Shown one piece after another: positions 34,242 through 47,236 of a stretch of 64,000 nucleotides of DNA. The DNA is from Pseudovirgaria hyperparasitica. Its lineage: Eukaryota; Ascomycota; Dothideomycetes; Acrospermales; Acrospermaceae. The position numbers and the translations under genes were made by a program. A model generated the notes under the pieces. That model saw only the letters and a program-made list of their open reading frames with translations, was not told the DNA's origin and made no database searches. The stretch spans positions 744,001-808,000 of the forward strand of contig NW_022985557.1 of the NCBI RefSeq assembly GCF_010093815.1, read 5' to 3'. Position 1 is the stretch's first letter, and each line of letters begins with the position of its first letter.

Positions 34242-34907
34242 AAAAGAAATTTCAGGCAGCCACATATTTTTTTTTCTGGCCATGAAGTAAGACTCAAAGG
34301 GACAACTCAAAGGGGAGTGGAGGTGTTGTCCACATCGGAGGTACGTCCGACACATCTCTCCAGCCATACATACTAGCTGTTGCATTCCAAGCAAACCCTC
34401 GCAAGGACACGACGCTCTCAGCCTCAAATGCATGTATGCTGGTATGTATAATGTATGTATATATGTGACGCATTCTCGCCAAAGCCTTTCCGACCAACCA
34501 ACCAACATAAACAAAGACAAAGGCAGCCTTGCCGGCTTTTTTTCCCCAGGTCGCTTTGTTTGAGTGGACACGTACACGTATACTGAGGCTGAATTGTATG
34601 TTACACAGAAATGTATCCTTGTTCGGGCCAATCACCGCCCTGCCTGAGCCGCTGAGTGCTCGCCGAAAGACGTCCCCCTGGTGCGGTGAGATGTGGCGCC
34701 TGAGCGCGGTGTGAATCTCCCGGGTGGGTGTCAGACCGCCGGAGGTGTGTTATTGGGCGGCTTAGCATCGGGAGGATTCGTCGGAGAGTGGGAGAGAGGC
34801 TTTGTAGAGAACACGAGATGAGTTGTAGTTGCTGTTTTGGAGAGTACTGTCGTGGTCGTGGAATATGTTAGTTGTAGATAGAAAGGGAGGGCGGTGTCAT
34901 TGGTTCA

Positions 34908-34942
34908 TGTATGTATATATGTATATATATATATATATATGC
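34908..34942. repeat. (TA)n / (TATG)n microsatellite
   Basis: An alternating pyrimidine-purine run of ATGTATG and TATATA units, about 35 nt. Simple sequence with no gene context. Confidence 0.8.
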
Positions 34943-35469
34943 TTGTACGGCGTGACTTGGTCTGGAGTTTTTTTGGAGTGGTTGTAAAGGAGAGACTTTA
35001 CTTGCGCTGTACTTGTGACAAAGAGTTTTTATTCCTGGCTGTTACATACATCCTACTTGAAAGTCTGTTGAGAGTTATTCGAGATGAATGCTTCAATGGA
35101 GAATGACCTTGCTGGTGTTGGAGCTTGGTGTGATGAGTTCACACTCGGAAAAATGAAAAGGAATGACTTTGGTGGTGGGAATAAGACCGTTGATCTCAAC
35201 TTGGATATCATGGCGAAGAGCTACCAGTGTAGGTTCATCAGAGAGGAGATGGTATAGAGACTCCGCTTACATCGCTAGGTGTCGACAAGAGCTATTACCA
35301 TGAAGGTGACCCTCAGAGACGCATCGAGTATTGGCTCCACGGCGTACCTGCTTTCTATACTCAAGCACCCATCACGCCCTCGGATAGTGGCGAAAAGAGT
35401 GGGAAATAGCCAGCAATCGAGTGCAAACTGGTAATGAGTATTTTGATACAGCCAAACGATTACAAACTT

Positions 35470-37636
35470 TTATCGAGAGGCAAGGAGACCGTCCACATGC
35501 CTTGCTATTCCGAGAAGGCGTTCTTCATCGAATCGTCGACCCATTATTTGCACACCAACAGGGGCTCCGTCGTATTTTTTGGCATCGTCTGGTGAGATCA
35601 GCACTCATGTCAAATTATGCACGCACGACTGTCAACATACAAGCTTCCCAGTTCTCCAGGTCGTCGTCATTCATGGGCTTAAAGTCAGGGTCTGGTTGGT
35701 CGATCGCCTCCTCAGCTTTGGTGACTGGGAAAGACACCGCGGAGTAGTTCAGAAGATCCACAATTGTTGTGTAGCCTAGGCACACTGTATTAGAGAAATT
35801 ATATGTAGTCATCTTTCCATCAGACGTACCGTAATGGAAATATTTGTCAGGGAGTACTGCAGCGTGAGGCGCAACGGGCATGATCACGGCATCTACTGGG
35901 GTGTTTGTGCTTGTTGTGGCAGCTGTTGAGTTCCAGTACTGGTCATACTGTGCACGATATGCTTTGACGCGCAGTCCTTTATCTTGATACTCAAGAAGTG
36001 GCATCGGCTCGAAGGGACCACCTCCATAATCTCCGGTCATACCGTCAATAAGTGGCTCACGAAGTATGTTCAGCTGCTTCCAGATATGCTGTCCACCATC
36101 TGCTGCCATGAATTGATGCTGTTTGAGATAGTGTGAGCACGTAACGTATGTGCAATGACGAAGCTCACACTTACGTGCAGATATGTGCCGTCCGCATGTG
36201 ACGGTGGGTTCCACTCAACAACCTGATGAACAGTCTCAGCGAATTTCTCTTACGGTTGATCACACTCATCATACCTCGTGCCCCGCCTTTTTGACTGCCT
36301 CTACGACAATATCGATACCACGTGCGATAGGAGGATGCGGAGTGACCATTCCATCATTCCGTAGTACTGCAAAGCAGAGTTTCGGCCTACAGGGAGAAAG
36401 ACCGTCACGCCAAGGAATCTCCACAACATCTGGATCGCGAAGCCAAGGCTGTGTTGACAAGACTGACTTCATTATGAGTTCCAGAGCAGGTAGGGTCGTT
36501 GACAGAAACCCAATCGCAGAAGGCACCAATGTCTGTCCTGGAGTCTAGATACTATTTAGTAAGGTACAGCCGAGCAATAAATCATAATATTACCGTATTT
36601 GCGACCGTTCGGTAAGAGAAGCGCCCGAATGATGGTTTGATAGCATAAACGCCACAGAACGCTGCAGGTATCCGGACAGAGCCACCTATAGTAAGCACTA
36701 ATTAAGCAGGGTTCCAACTCTCATACGAGTGGCAAAAAGTTGGAAAATTACCTATGTCTGTACCTAGCCCAACCGAGCTACCACCAAGAGCCATGAGTGC
36801 CGCTTCTCCACCACTGGAACCACCGCAAGAAAGCATTTGATGAACAGGATTCATTGTGCTACCAATGAGGTTATTCACAGTTTCCCCAAGTAGCAAAGTT
36901 TGAGGGCAGCTGGTCTGACACGTGTGTCAACTCATCATCGACTGAAAGTATATGAAACACGGGTGATGACACATGTGGTCAACGTGTATTGGCGTTTGAG
37001 GACCGAGGTGACTTTGAGACGGAAATACTATACCTTGCAGTAGAAGATGGCTCCCAGACTCCGAAGCTCCTCGACTATTTGGCTCTCGTCGTGAAATTCT
37101 CTCCCGGTGCCCTTCTTACCTTCAAAAGTCCCCACCCAGCCAACGTAGCCCATAGTTGTCTCGGCATGCCTGACATGGAATTGATCTTTGAGGCTGACAG
37201 GAAGCCCATGTAAAGGACCAATTGTCTTGCCATTAGTCATGTAGTAATCATCATATACACGCGCAAGCTCGATCGCATCGTCAAAGAATATCTCATGAAG
37301 ACAGTTGTTCTAATCTAGTTTAGGGAATATACTCTTTCAACATGTGTCGATACGTACCAACTGATGAGCAAATGCCGCCCTCTTGCAGTAAGCAAGGCAG
37401 ACTTCTGTTGCAGTGTACTCTCCCTGCTGTAGACTATGCGCCAGGTCAACAGTACTGGCCTCGGTAATAAGGCGCTCTCGCCCAGACATTAGGCCACGAA
37501 TGAAGGATCCAGTAATGTCGAGACGAGACGCAGCCTCCTTCTTGACTTCCAATGACAGCAGCCATTCAGGTCGGATTTTCGCAGAAGTAGCCTGGGTCTT
37601 TTGCGATGCTACCCATCGCCAATCATGGGTGCGCAT
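35470..37636 (-). CDS. Amidase-signature family hydrolase
   Basis: Eight exons: 37358-37636, 37034-37309, 36752-36914, 36594-36685, 36275-36544, 36175-36234, 35641-36118 and 35470-35588; introns are 40-119 nt. The product has 578 residues. The catalytic triad is visible: Lys134 in [10 protein letters not shown], cis-Ser218 in CGGSSGGE and nucleophile Ser242 in [10 protein letters not shown], with the same 24-residue Ser-Ser spacing as in fatty-acid amide hydrolase. Later family segments are present ([58 protein letters not shown]). There is no signal peptide, so it is probably cytosolic. The layout is that of fungal acetamidase-like amidases releasing ammonia from carboxamides; the real substrate is unknown. 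It is divergent from the zinc-cluster regulator at 38145. Confidence 0.9.
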
Positions 37637-38144
37637 TACGCTAAAGTCAGTCTGACCAAAGCGCCCTGGAGATTCTGTGAGGCGGATCGGGTGGATCTAA
37701 AGCTTGAGACTCGGGAAGGAGGAGCCTTTATGGTTTGGAAGACTCGATGGTTAAGGTAAGATTCATGCCTTTGTTGGGTGAGGTTTGCGAACTAGGTATG
37801 CCCAAAGGGCTAACGTTTGCATTTCCCGTGCCTCATGAAACAATCAGCTTACCCCGCGCGCGCTATGCCCAAACCATTGGCCGTGCGCTAGCGTCGGTGA
37901 ACGCTCACCGGGAGGCTGATGCTCACCGATGCAGCCTGATGGATGCCTAACGGTTCACGTGTTCTGTTATTTGATAAGGAGAAGGGTCAGCAGTCCTAGA
38001 TTCATGATTCATTCTCCTTTTCGGCATTGCGTTGACGAATACCACTCCACTGGATACAAAAGACGGGTACTTACCTCCACTTTCCCGGAGGCCTTGGCCG
38101 GACATACTAAAGGTGGTTAGGGACAAATTAGCGGCCCGCCGTCA
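37637..38144. promoter_or_regulatory. Shared upstream region of amidase and regulator
   Basis: 508 bp between two divergent genes. It contains inverted and direct GCTCACCG/CGGTGAGC-like short words near 37880-37930 (GGTGAACGCTCACCGGGAGGCTGATGCTCACCG), a possible site for a dimeric zinc-cluster protein. This is speculative. Confidence 0.35.
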
Positions 38145-40668
38145 ATGGAGTCCGGCTCCGGCCCAAGACCCATCGCTCCGGCTGGAGGCGACCATGCCGG
38201 CGCCTATCTTAGGCCACTCACTACCAATGCGAAGCCTGCCCTGCCTATCGACAGCAACATCTTACCACTCACCGATGACACCTTCGAGGATTTCTTCACC
38301 GAGCTTGTTGAACTCCCGAACGTCCCTGCTCAACAGTCATGGCTCTCGCCGGACCAGTTCGAGTATTACAGCGCGCAATCCTCGTTCCCGTCCTACATCA
38401 ACCCTATGCTCCCGCAACAGCAGCACCATGTCGTCCCCGTTGTATCTCCATCGTCACATACGGCTTCGTTGGCCGTAGCAAGTAATGCATTAACAACATA
38501 TACGGGCCATAACACAGCGAGAAATACCGCGACAGCACCAAGTCCACTCAGTACCCTCACAGCAGAAAGTACCACTATTGCATCAAGTCCCCTCAGTAGC
38601 TTTAATAGAGAAGTAGCGAGCATGCCAGCTCTTCATTCACGATCAGGCTCTGGTACAAATGTTCTACGCAATAAGAAGACTGCACCCACTCACAATATCA
38701 CTAATAATGGTCTACTCTCCCTCAGGAGTCATTCAACTCCATCGTTGGACACGGTGGGCCGGCTACAGTCGATTGTTCAAAGTCTACAACAGTCAGGTAA
38801 CCTGGATGAAGTAAACAGTCTCAAGCTGCAATTGCTTGAGAAGGATCTCATAATAGAGGATTTGCGCAGCAGAATAAATAAAGCCGAGGCAAGTTCCGAC
38901 ATAAAAGCCTTTCGTTCAAATTTTGACCGTGCAACACAGCAACGTACCCTGGGAGCTGAGATACCGTCAGATCATAGCTCATCGATGCATGAAACAGCGT
39001 TACCGACTGATCGGCATCTTTCAACTTCACAACTCAAGCAGCGATCCAATCCTAGTAAAGTCATCAAAGTGAGAGCTGCTTTCGATAACGCTAGCCGTCA
39101 AGAGACTGCCTTGGTGAGGAAGTTAGGTTCATGTTTACGTTGCCGAGGGAGGAAAGAGCGTGTAAGTAGCATCTGGACATGGTGCCTTATGCAGCTAATC
39201 AGGCAGTGCAAACCCGATATCTTGAATCCCAACGGTGAGTGTATCAATTGTGCACTTACTAGTCTCTCAGTTCATCAAATACCATGCATTCGTACACGAA
39301 TTCCGCAAGTCTCACTGTACCATACGGGTAAGAGAATTCCGTGCGTTGCCATTCTAAATCCTGACCGGCATCGTTTCTAGTGACGACTGAGAACGACACT
39401 TGGACTATCCGACCAGAGATCTTCGGAACTGAGCCCACGGAGTTATCCTCAGCATTACACACTGGTGTCAAAATACTAGAATTAACCCAAGACTATGGAA
39501 AACCCCTCGTAGTCCGTGTGACGGAGTTCATACCTGTAGATGGCGATCAGACTTCGTACATTTGGTCTATAGATGGGGCAGAGCTCGAGCTACCAATGCC
39601 ATGTTATGCTATTACCAACATACCGGAAACGAAGGCCGCAATGGAAACTTACATGGTACAAAACTTGGAAAGATACATCGACTCCTTCATAGATAGAAAT
39701 GACAGTGTGGTATGGGCGACGTTCCAGATTGCTATTCACCGGGCGCGATATCGCAATGTGGGTCTGCTGCTCTTCCGTTCACAGTGCCACAGCTAATTTT
39801 CTGTAGAGTATACTGCTGCAAAAGATGCTGAGGCTCTGGATTGCATCTAGGATGGTTGAGAAAGCATGGCACATCTGCGGCCGCGAAACTTTAGGCCTTA
39901 GCCATGCCGATACTGCTGGCACTCCTTACGAAGGCAAAATACCCATCCCGCCGGTCATGGACTCTCAGTTCGACCAGATCATGGTCCGTTTCATTCTGAA
40001 CCCTCTTCGCGCCCAAGTGCTCAAGATCTTGGATTCGCGTATCACTCCTGGCAAGAGATCAGAGTGGTTTGAAACTTACCTTGTTGTATCCCTTCTGTTG
40101 AACAGCATCACGCTCTCGACTGCTCACGATCACAAGTTCGCTAAACTTCATCGACATGTGGTAAGTTGTCAGATTTCATACCCTCTTCATATCATGATCC
40201 GCATCTGATAGCTAGTACCATTGCTGCATATTACTAACAAGTAAGCAGGCAGCTGGAAGGGGCAGCAGATTTGAAGACTATAACCTTATCGAATCTTATT
40301 TTCATGGTGCACAGGTGTTGATCGCGCACTTTCGAGTAATCATTAATGGACACCGCCCATTACAATCCGGCTCTCCTGATCAGATCATGATCAGCCACGA
40401 AGATCTAGATGATAAGGAGGTTCGCTACATCACGATGATACATTCACAATTAGATACTGCCAGTAAGTCGTACACGTAATGACCTGACCACATGCTTGAC
40501 ACTAAATTGAGAACCTTAGTATCAACGGCAAACTTTCTTCGCAAGCATAATAGGTACGAAAACATTATGTATTGGACACCCAATCTATTCTCTACTTCCT
40601 GGGATCCGTCACCAATCTATATTAAAGAGCTCGAGGAAGGCGAAGCGGACTTGATTGGTTCTTATTAA
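38145..40668 (+). CDS. Atypical zinc-cluster transcription regulator
   Basis: Six exons: 38145-39161, 39207-39327, 39381-39757, 39807-40160, 40249-40462 and 40520-40668, giving 743 residues; introns are 45-88 nt and every junction keeps phase. The N-terminal ~190 residues are Ser/Thr/Pro-rich. A coiled coil follows at about 205-250 (leucine-rich, VGRLQSIVQSLQQ to LRSRINKA). A cysteine array begins at residue 330 (CLRCRGRKERC, CX2CX6C), continues through CINC and ends at PC: CX2CX6CX10CX2CX11C. It resembles a Zn2Cys6 domain but with long loops and a mid-protein position. The C-terminal part (WTIRPEIFG to the end) is a helical region like that in fungal proteins of this type. The third cysteine is the first codon of exon 2. 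Likely a DNA-binding regulator; its targets may include the flanking enzymes. Confidence 0.75.
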
Positions 40669-40832
40669 GAAAACCTTTGCTCACATCCGGCATTCAACGC
40701 AAGCACACGGCATCTTGTAGAAAAGTCAAGTAGGATTAAATCCATCAAGTTATCATAGCTAAGGGAGTTAGACCTCAAAAGACCGTTATCATATAGAAGG
40801 AAACTACAATAAACCTCGACCGTTTGTAGGAA

Positions 40833-42369
40833 TCAAGCACAAGAGGTTTCACTATCGGTTGCACTCGCATACGAAGGTTCCGAGTGCCACTCCTCTTCCT
40901 TGGGCTCCACCTTGTCATATACCCTGGCCCATTCAGTCTCCAAGGCTTCCGGTACCCGCCATGCATACTGCTCATCCCGAACCCATAGCCGAAGCATATG
41001 GCGCCCTGAAGACTTGCGATCTGTCTTGTCCACAAAGCCATTACGTCCATGGATTGTGGCAAAGTTGTTCTGGAGCTGAACATCTCCCTTTTGGAGCTTC
41101 ATAGAGGTCTTGAAGCGATGCGCAGTGAACTCGATGACATCGAGTGCTTCGGCCTGCGCCTCACTAATTGGCGGCAGCTCTGCGCTGCGTTTATCCCTAC
41201 CATAGCCGGTGAATAGTCGGCGTGCAAAGTTGATGATCACTCTCCCATCTTTGTGGTGCAGAATGGGCCGAATGAAATGGTTGGGTACACTTCCTGGGCT
41301 TTACGCACACTGTGTCAGTAGTACGCTCCATATTGCGGCACATCAAGTATTATACATACGTGTCAAAAGTCCAGGGCTCTGCCAACGTATGGATGATATC
41401 TGGACGAGTAGCGGCGATCTCATTATAGATGCGACCAGTACTGGCGACATGGCTCTCGCCCCCTTCAGCCGCTGTCTGGAGCACGTAGAGACACAAGATG
41501 TCTCCTAGATCCGAATGGAAGGGCTATAGACACTTGAGCATGACATAATATCACGCATGTAAAGCCTAGCTACTTACTTGGGCCTCGTTGGTATGCGATG
41601 CAAGTGGAAATTCAGCAACTTCGGTCCCAGTATCTTTGATATGAACTGTAATGGTCAGTGTTGACTACACGTGTACCGGGAGCTTGTGATCACTGACCAA
41701 GAGCTTCCTTCGAGCTCTGGATCTGGATACCGCGGCGGTCTCCGATATGCGAAGTCAGTCCGGCGTACATGATCATGTTGTCAGCCTCGGAGTATTTATC
41801 TGGATCGAGGCCGCGAAGCACAATCAGGCCAGTGTCAGTGTGTAGTCGCTTGGAGCAGCCACGCAAGACTTGTCTGGTCCGCGCAGCCAACGGAAACGTG
41901 TCGACACAAACGTATTTGGGTATCGGCTCGGGTGCAACATGGGCATCAGCACAGTGTACTCTATACAAGAGACCTGAGGCTTACCGGTACGTTTGAACCT
42001 TTGTGTCGCAGCTTCGAGGTCAGCTATGTTCTCTGCCTGTAGCTTCGTCACCCAGTGTGACTCTCCAGGCCCGCCATTCTCCATGGCTATGTCGTTGCCA
42101 TCCCAGACCCATGGGCCTTCGACACGAGCAGGCCAGCCTCGTGGCAGTTCCTGCTCTAGGTTTTCCGTAGCTTGACGCCTTTTGCTACGTTCCGCGTATA
42201 CCTGTGGGTCTGGATGCCACTCAATTGGCGGTTGAGATTCAGGGAAACGACCTCTCATATTCGGATAGTAGGCATAAAAGTCAGAGAGTGACTTCAACTT
42301 TCTATCCGAAGGGATCCTGGAATATGTGTACGCGCCATTGATGGCTGGAAGGCTGATTCTCATGGCCAT
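40833..42369 (-). CDS. TauD/TfdA-family Fe(II)/2-oxoglutarate dioxygenase
   Basis: Five exons: 41974-42369, 41698-41926, 41578-41645, 41360-41523 and 40833-41298, giving 440 residues. Conserved blocks: FPLAARTRQVLRG, TGLIVLRGLDPDKYSEADN, YAGLTSHIGDRRG, LVHIKD, then the iron site His234-x-Asp236 in FHSDLGDILCLYVL, RPIL and INFARR, distal His369 in NNFATIHGRNGF, and Arg389 in RHMLRLWVRD for 2-oxoglutarate. All ligands are intact. These fungal enzymes oxidise taurine-like or other small substrates; the true substrate is unknown. The first intron is the weak point: I use donor GTCTCT at 41973, because the better-looking GTAAG just upstream gives either a 26-nt intron or a wrong phase. The gene converges on the regulator, 164 bp away. 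Confidence 0.85.
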
Positions 42370-45300
42370 GGTCTTTGTCGTGATTTGAGTCGTTGTATCA
42401 AGACGGCCTTGCTTTGTGTTGGTGTTACTCCCGCTTTCTTATAACTATGGTTGCCGGTAGCAGAGCCTCATCACTCATGTCGTTATCAGCTTTCATGCAT
42501 ACCCCGCACATCACAAACCACTCTCCATGCTTTATATTCCACGGATATCCTATCGGCCTAGTAATGACCGCGGTCTGACCGCGCAAGAGTACAGTTTATA
42601 GGTGGGCTCGCTGTCGAGATGTATGTTGCCACCTGATCCTGGCATGCTCACCGATCAGTTCGTCCATTCAAGTGTTTGCTCTCGATACAGCGACTGTGGT
42701 AGACATATCATGATATCGCTGAGCCTATGACCTGGAAAGCTCTCTGTTTCTCGGCCACAAAGCCATATCCGTTGCGTATTCGGCGTTTATCTTCCCACTC
42801 CTCGATGTCTCTTCACCAGCAAGTCAGAGCGATCAGTCGCATGTGATAACCGCAACAACGAAGTCTCACGAATTCGATGCTGCGCCTACCCTGTCTGCCG
42901 CAATCACTCTGGTCATCTGCCACGACTGAGATAGGTGTGGGCGCACCTCTTGCTTCTCTCCCTTGAGCCGAACAGGGAGACAAGACCGCTCGTTCGCGTG
43001 AACCTCGAGGGTAACCTATGGATGTGTTATCCCGAGCTGCTCTACGGGTCGTCACGAACGGACATGTGTTGGTATCAAGCTACTTCATAGGTCGTTCGTA
43101 ATCGGGTATGTGTCGGAGATGCATCCGGTAGACTCTCTCTCAAATTCCAGCTCATGTTTCCCACAGGCCACTAGCCTGGAGCAGAGCAAGATGCCAAGGA
43201 AGCAGGATGAGTGCAGGGGTAAGTACTACTGGAGTAAACAAGTCTGCTGTACAAGATTTTCCTCGCTATTGATGAGAGTGATAGCTGTGGGTAAGAGAGT
43301 GGGAGAGATTCAAATGGAATACATAGTAAGTCTACCTAAAATCTATACTTACGATTTGATTTCATCTTAAGATCTCGAACATCTAAATCATATATCAACT
43401 TGGGTATGTACTATAATCCATATCATATGTAGACGAAAAGGATTGAAAAGAATAAGTAATTACTTGCGATGATTAACTCTTTAGACTTCTATTTGGAATC
43501 AGAACGAAATTATTCAGCGGTAGGGAATAATTTCATAGGACCAGAAGAGACTCTTAGTCATAGCAGACGCTCTACCATACAAGGCAAAAGCCATCTATCG
43601 CGCATCAAGCGCTAAAACCAATAAGTAATCTGCAACCGAGTGATATCAGAAATCACTCTTATGGCCATAGACCCTCGACTATCAGCTAGTCACAGACATC
43701 AAAGCCATGAGAGGTATCATTCCGGGACATATATGCATGACAACACCCAAGAAACTGGGTTATCAAAGCTGCTGGGGCGAGCTAATTGAACGACATGGGT
43801 TGTTGGTTGGTGGTAGTCATGTGGCATAAATACTAACTTCTTACTGCTCAAGCTAAACGGAGTAGTGCTCCGAGGTACTAAGCTTACTTTGTGGGATTTT
43901 TGGACGGATCATTGGGTGTCTTTTCTATGTCGCATCCTGGAGGGGCTTCAGGTTAGAAGAATATTTATGACTGGCTGAAATCGGACTAGGCTGGTTCTTG
44001 CGGGAAGTTGGCTATTGAATGAGATTTACTAGGTGTTCTTCATGGCCGTAAATCTCAATATGTGGATTATCAGACAAAGTTTACGAGGAAACATACCGTG
44101 GCTATATCTTGGATGTACCAGCGTAGTTGGAGAGTTATATTACAACACCTTTACTGGAACTAAAGATCGACTGGGAGTGCGAAGCCTGGAGCAGCCACTA
44201 CTCTTTCAACCGATGAATGGCAACTGGGCAGTGGTTAATTATGAGAAGCAGGGTGTTCGAAAACTCATACAGCCACTTTCGAGTTCTGTTGATCTAATCT
44301 GGCTCCAATAGGCTTGACTCAAAGATATGATGTGGCTATGAACATTGTAAGTGGTGTAGATACTAAAACACCAGCCATCAACAAGTTCATGTGGTAGACC
44401 TAGCCAAGCTACGCAAGACTATATTCTGGCTAGCATTCAATCCGCAGGGTCGCATGTAAGAATTAACTGTTGCACAGCTAACCAACGCAGCTCCTCGTAT
44501 AGATGACCATAAACGATAGCCCTAACACACAGTGCATGTAATGCCGATCTTGTAGAGAGATGAGTTCATGCTTACGAACCACATAACTGGAGTCATAGAA
44601 CGATCTGCCGGACTAGTAATCCCATGGAAGCGCATAGAGATAGCATGGTATCGCGAAGTGCGGCTCTGTATAAGTAGTGTTCAAGGAGAACTAGCCAAAG
44701 TTCGCTGAACGAAGCCAGGGTAGAAGCAGGTGCAGATCCCTGAGACACAATACTGATAGTCTAGCAGATTCAACAGTTGTGCTATCTCGGCGAGACTTCC
44801 AAGGTGCGGCGCATCGTTATTGACGCTGATTTTGTCCTTTGTCTTCTGCCTTGCTGGGCAGCTCTTGTCCCGTGATCGAAATTCTCATATCTTGTCTACC
44901 TTCGCATCCACTCATCTCCTTTCAATGGTTGGGCCGAAATATTTGAGTTGTATTACGAGTCCATCGTGACGTCTACATTAGTATTGCCAGCGCAAGACCA
45001 TGTCATACCACTCCTGTCTCTTTACCAGGCCAATCTTGTCCTGACCTCCGTCGAGATGAGAAGCTTGTAAGTGGCTGAAGTCCCCAGCGCTGTGTCATAT
45101 GCTCCTACTCGTCCTGGTGGCTTTTTCTAGGCCAGCTCTCGAGGTCGTTCTTGCGTGCTTGAGCTCGATGGGTATATGTTCCGCGGGGGTAGTCTCCTGT
45201 GCATGCTCTCCTCAAAGGGTGTGCTCTCCAAGGCATACGCACTAGGTAGGTTTATTCTTTGTGATCTTGGGCTGAGGAGGAGTCGTGGCCGAACTAGAAG

Positions 45301-47236
45301 ATAGGACAATGTTAGCATATGTGGAATTGAGGGTGCGTTCTACTCAGTGACAGTAAACGATCTCCACCATCTTATCCTCAGCTTAGATGTGACCGTTGAA
45401 ACCGTATTTTTGTGCGCTACAGTGTTGACTCTGTCTCCGGTCACCATTCGGGTAAACATGGGAACGCCGGATTTAGATGATCTTTTTCTGTCCGCAAAAT
45501 TTCGTCATGCTCAGGGTGTATGTCCTGTACTGGTCCTGTACTAGGACAGCTTATAGGGGTCCTGACTTCTGTGAACTGATCATCCGCCTCTTGAAGTGTA
45601 TGTAATATGATAGCGTCCAGGAGTTCTGATTTCTACGACGTGAATAATCCGCACTTTGAAGTTTGTCAAAGTATAAGACCAAGTGCGAGTGGTTTCGCTT
45701 GTCAAGGTCAGTTTGATATACGCGCGAAGCCTACAAACAGGCACAGTAGGCAGAAGCTCTTCATATCTTTGTGTCATGGCCTAGTCTTCTTGTTTTATTC
45801 CTAGTTCATACTCTTGTGTGTACGAGCAGTGACGACGCATCGTGTCCACTGGTTCGAAAGTCCCTAATCTATCTTTAGAGCTCACACGTTCTCGAAAGTT
45901 TCTGTCTCTTGCAGGCATCCAATTCGCCGTTAGAACTATCACAATGCTTGACTACTAGCCTCGATGTTTTCGTGCAGGTCAGTCATGTTCTGCTTCACTT
46001 ACATCGGTTTCCAGTGAAACCAAGAATCGCCGACACGATTTAGAATCGATCTCAGAGGTGCAGGTATCCAGAAAAGAAAAAGAGAATCATCAAAAGAGAT
46101 CGAAGCAGCTGGCCTGCGTGATCTCTAGCTTGCATTACGCGTTATGTTGCATGTAGCTGATTTTCAACCTCCAAAACATGACACCATCCCTGCACCAACG
46201 CGAAACAAAATAACACAAACGCCACACTAGATTTCGGCAGCCACATACATACACTTTCACCCAACTTGTCTTGCACACAAGTCTAGCCTTCTAAAATATC
46301 TCGCCATCTCGAACAATTTACGATCATATTCCAATGCAGCCTCTAACATTTCGCAAATCCTCCTCCCCTTAACACCGCTGCTATGTATCCGAGCTACGTA
46401 CTCTCCCATATCCAAAGTATGATATACTAATTAGGCGTTCGCCACACCGTAACGCAGATAGTAGATTCCTCTGTATTTAGGTCATGCCTCTTCCGCACAC
46501 ACGTACCTGTACCCTTACGCTTCTGTTCGAATACCTCTTATCGCCGATCCCTATTCCTTCCTCTCGATTCCACGATATAACACTCTAGCGCTATAATTAT
46601 ACATCCCTGGCTCCTACCGTTCAAGGTTCTCTACTAGCCCCGAACCTCGGAGACCTACCCTTAGACCGTGTGCTATCGCACTCTCTCCGTCACGACATCG
46701 CCGGTCCGTCACCGAGAAGGTACCATAGGACTGTTCCACTGCGGCCGGGACTATACGCCCAGTTGCGGAGCGATTAGATGAATGGACGGGTCATGAAGTG
46801 CTTCCAGAGGAGAGTATACATAGACAAGATGAAGGCTGCCTGTGCTGCCTGGAGGCTTAAGTTTGGAAGTGCGAGTAAGAGCGGGCAGATCTTTTAAGGA
46901 ATTGTCCACGTATCGATCTCTCGTAGCAAGCAAGTTTAGATCTCACGTCCTATCCATGAAAAAGCTACACGATAGTTTTACAAGGAAAATATTATTTTAT
47001 GTGTTCACTTAGCAAAGAGTGGGAATCATTGAATCATATAACATATCTCAGCTTAATAGCTATAGGATTAGACCTCCTTGGTCTATGTGAATTTAAAGCC
47101 TATCCTCCCACGATTTCCATAATAGTCCATACCTTCTTTGCATTCCTTATTGCCCTTAATTCTCTCCAAGATGCCTAGATCGTCAGTCGCTTGACAAGAT
47201 CTACGACCAATTGTAGAGATACGCTTCCAATGCGTC
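42370..47236. other. Gene-poor stretch
   Basis: 4.9 kb without a supportable gene. 43370-44030, 44312-45126 and 45805-46750 hold no frame of 60 codons on either strand. The first half is AT-rich. Around 45563-45668 a motif is repeated in diverged form (GTCCTGACTTCTG...ATCCGCCTCTTGAAG, then GTTCTGATTTCTA...ATCCGCACTTTGAAG). A 92-codon open stretch at 44033-44311 starts at GTG and is unlike any protein I know. It may include decayed repeats, but no family can be named. Confidence 0.4.

Larger units (their letters stand above)
33357..35469. other. Intergenic, no supported gene
   Basis: 2.1 kb between the convergent SEC2 and amidase genes. It holds an 18-bp tandem repeat and a TA microsatellite (both listed). 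Overlapping frames of 99-165 codons on the minus strand at 33998-34635 are produced partly by that repeat and start at non-ATG codons; I do not regard them as genes. Confidence 0.45.

Noticed and set aside
33998-34635. 99- to 165-codon minus-strand frames with repeated RHLRGI or RHSSSA units
   Set aside because: The repeated units are the 18-bp minisatellite read in two frames; the starts are not ATG.
44033-44311. 92-codon frame in the gene-poor block
   Set aside because: GTG start, no family, no splice partners, AT-rich surroundings.
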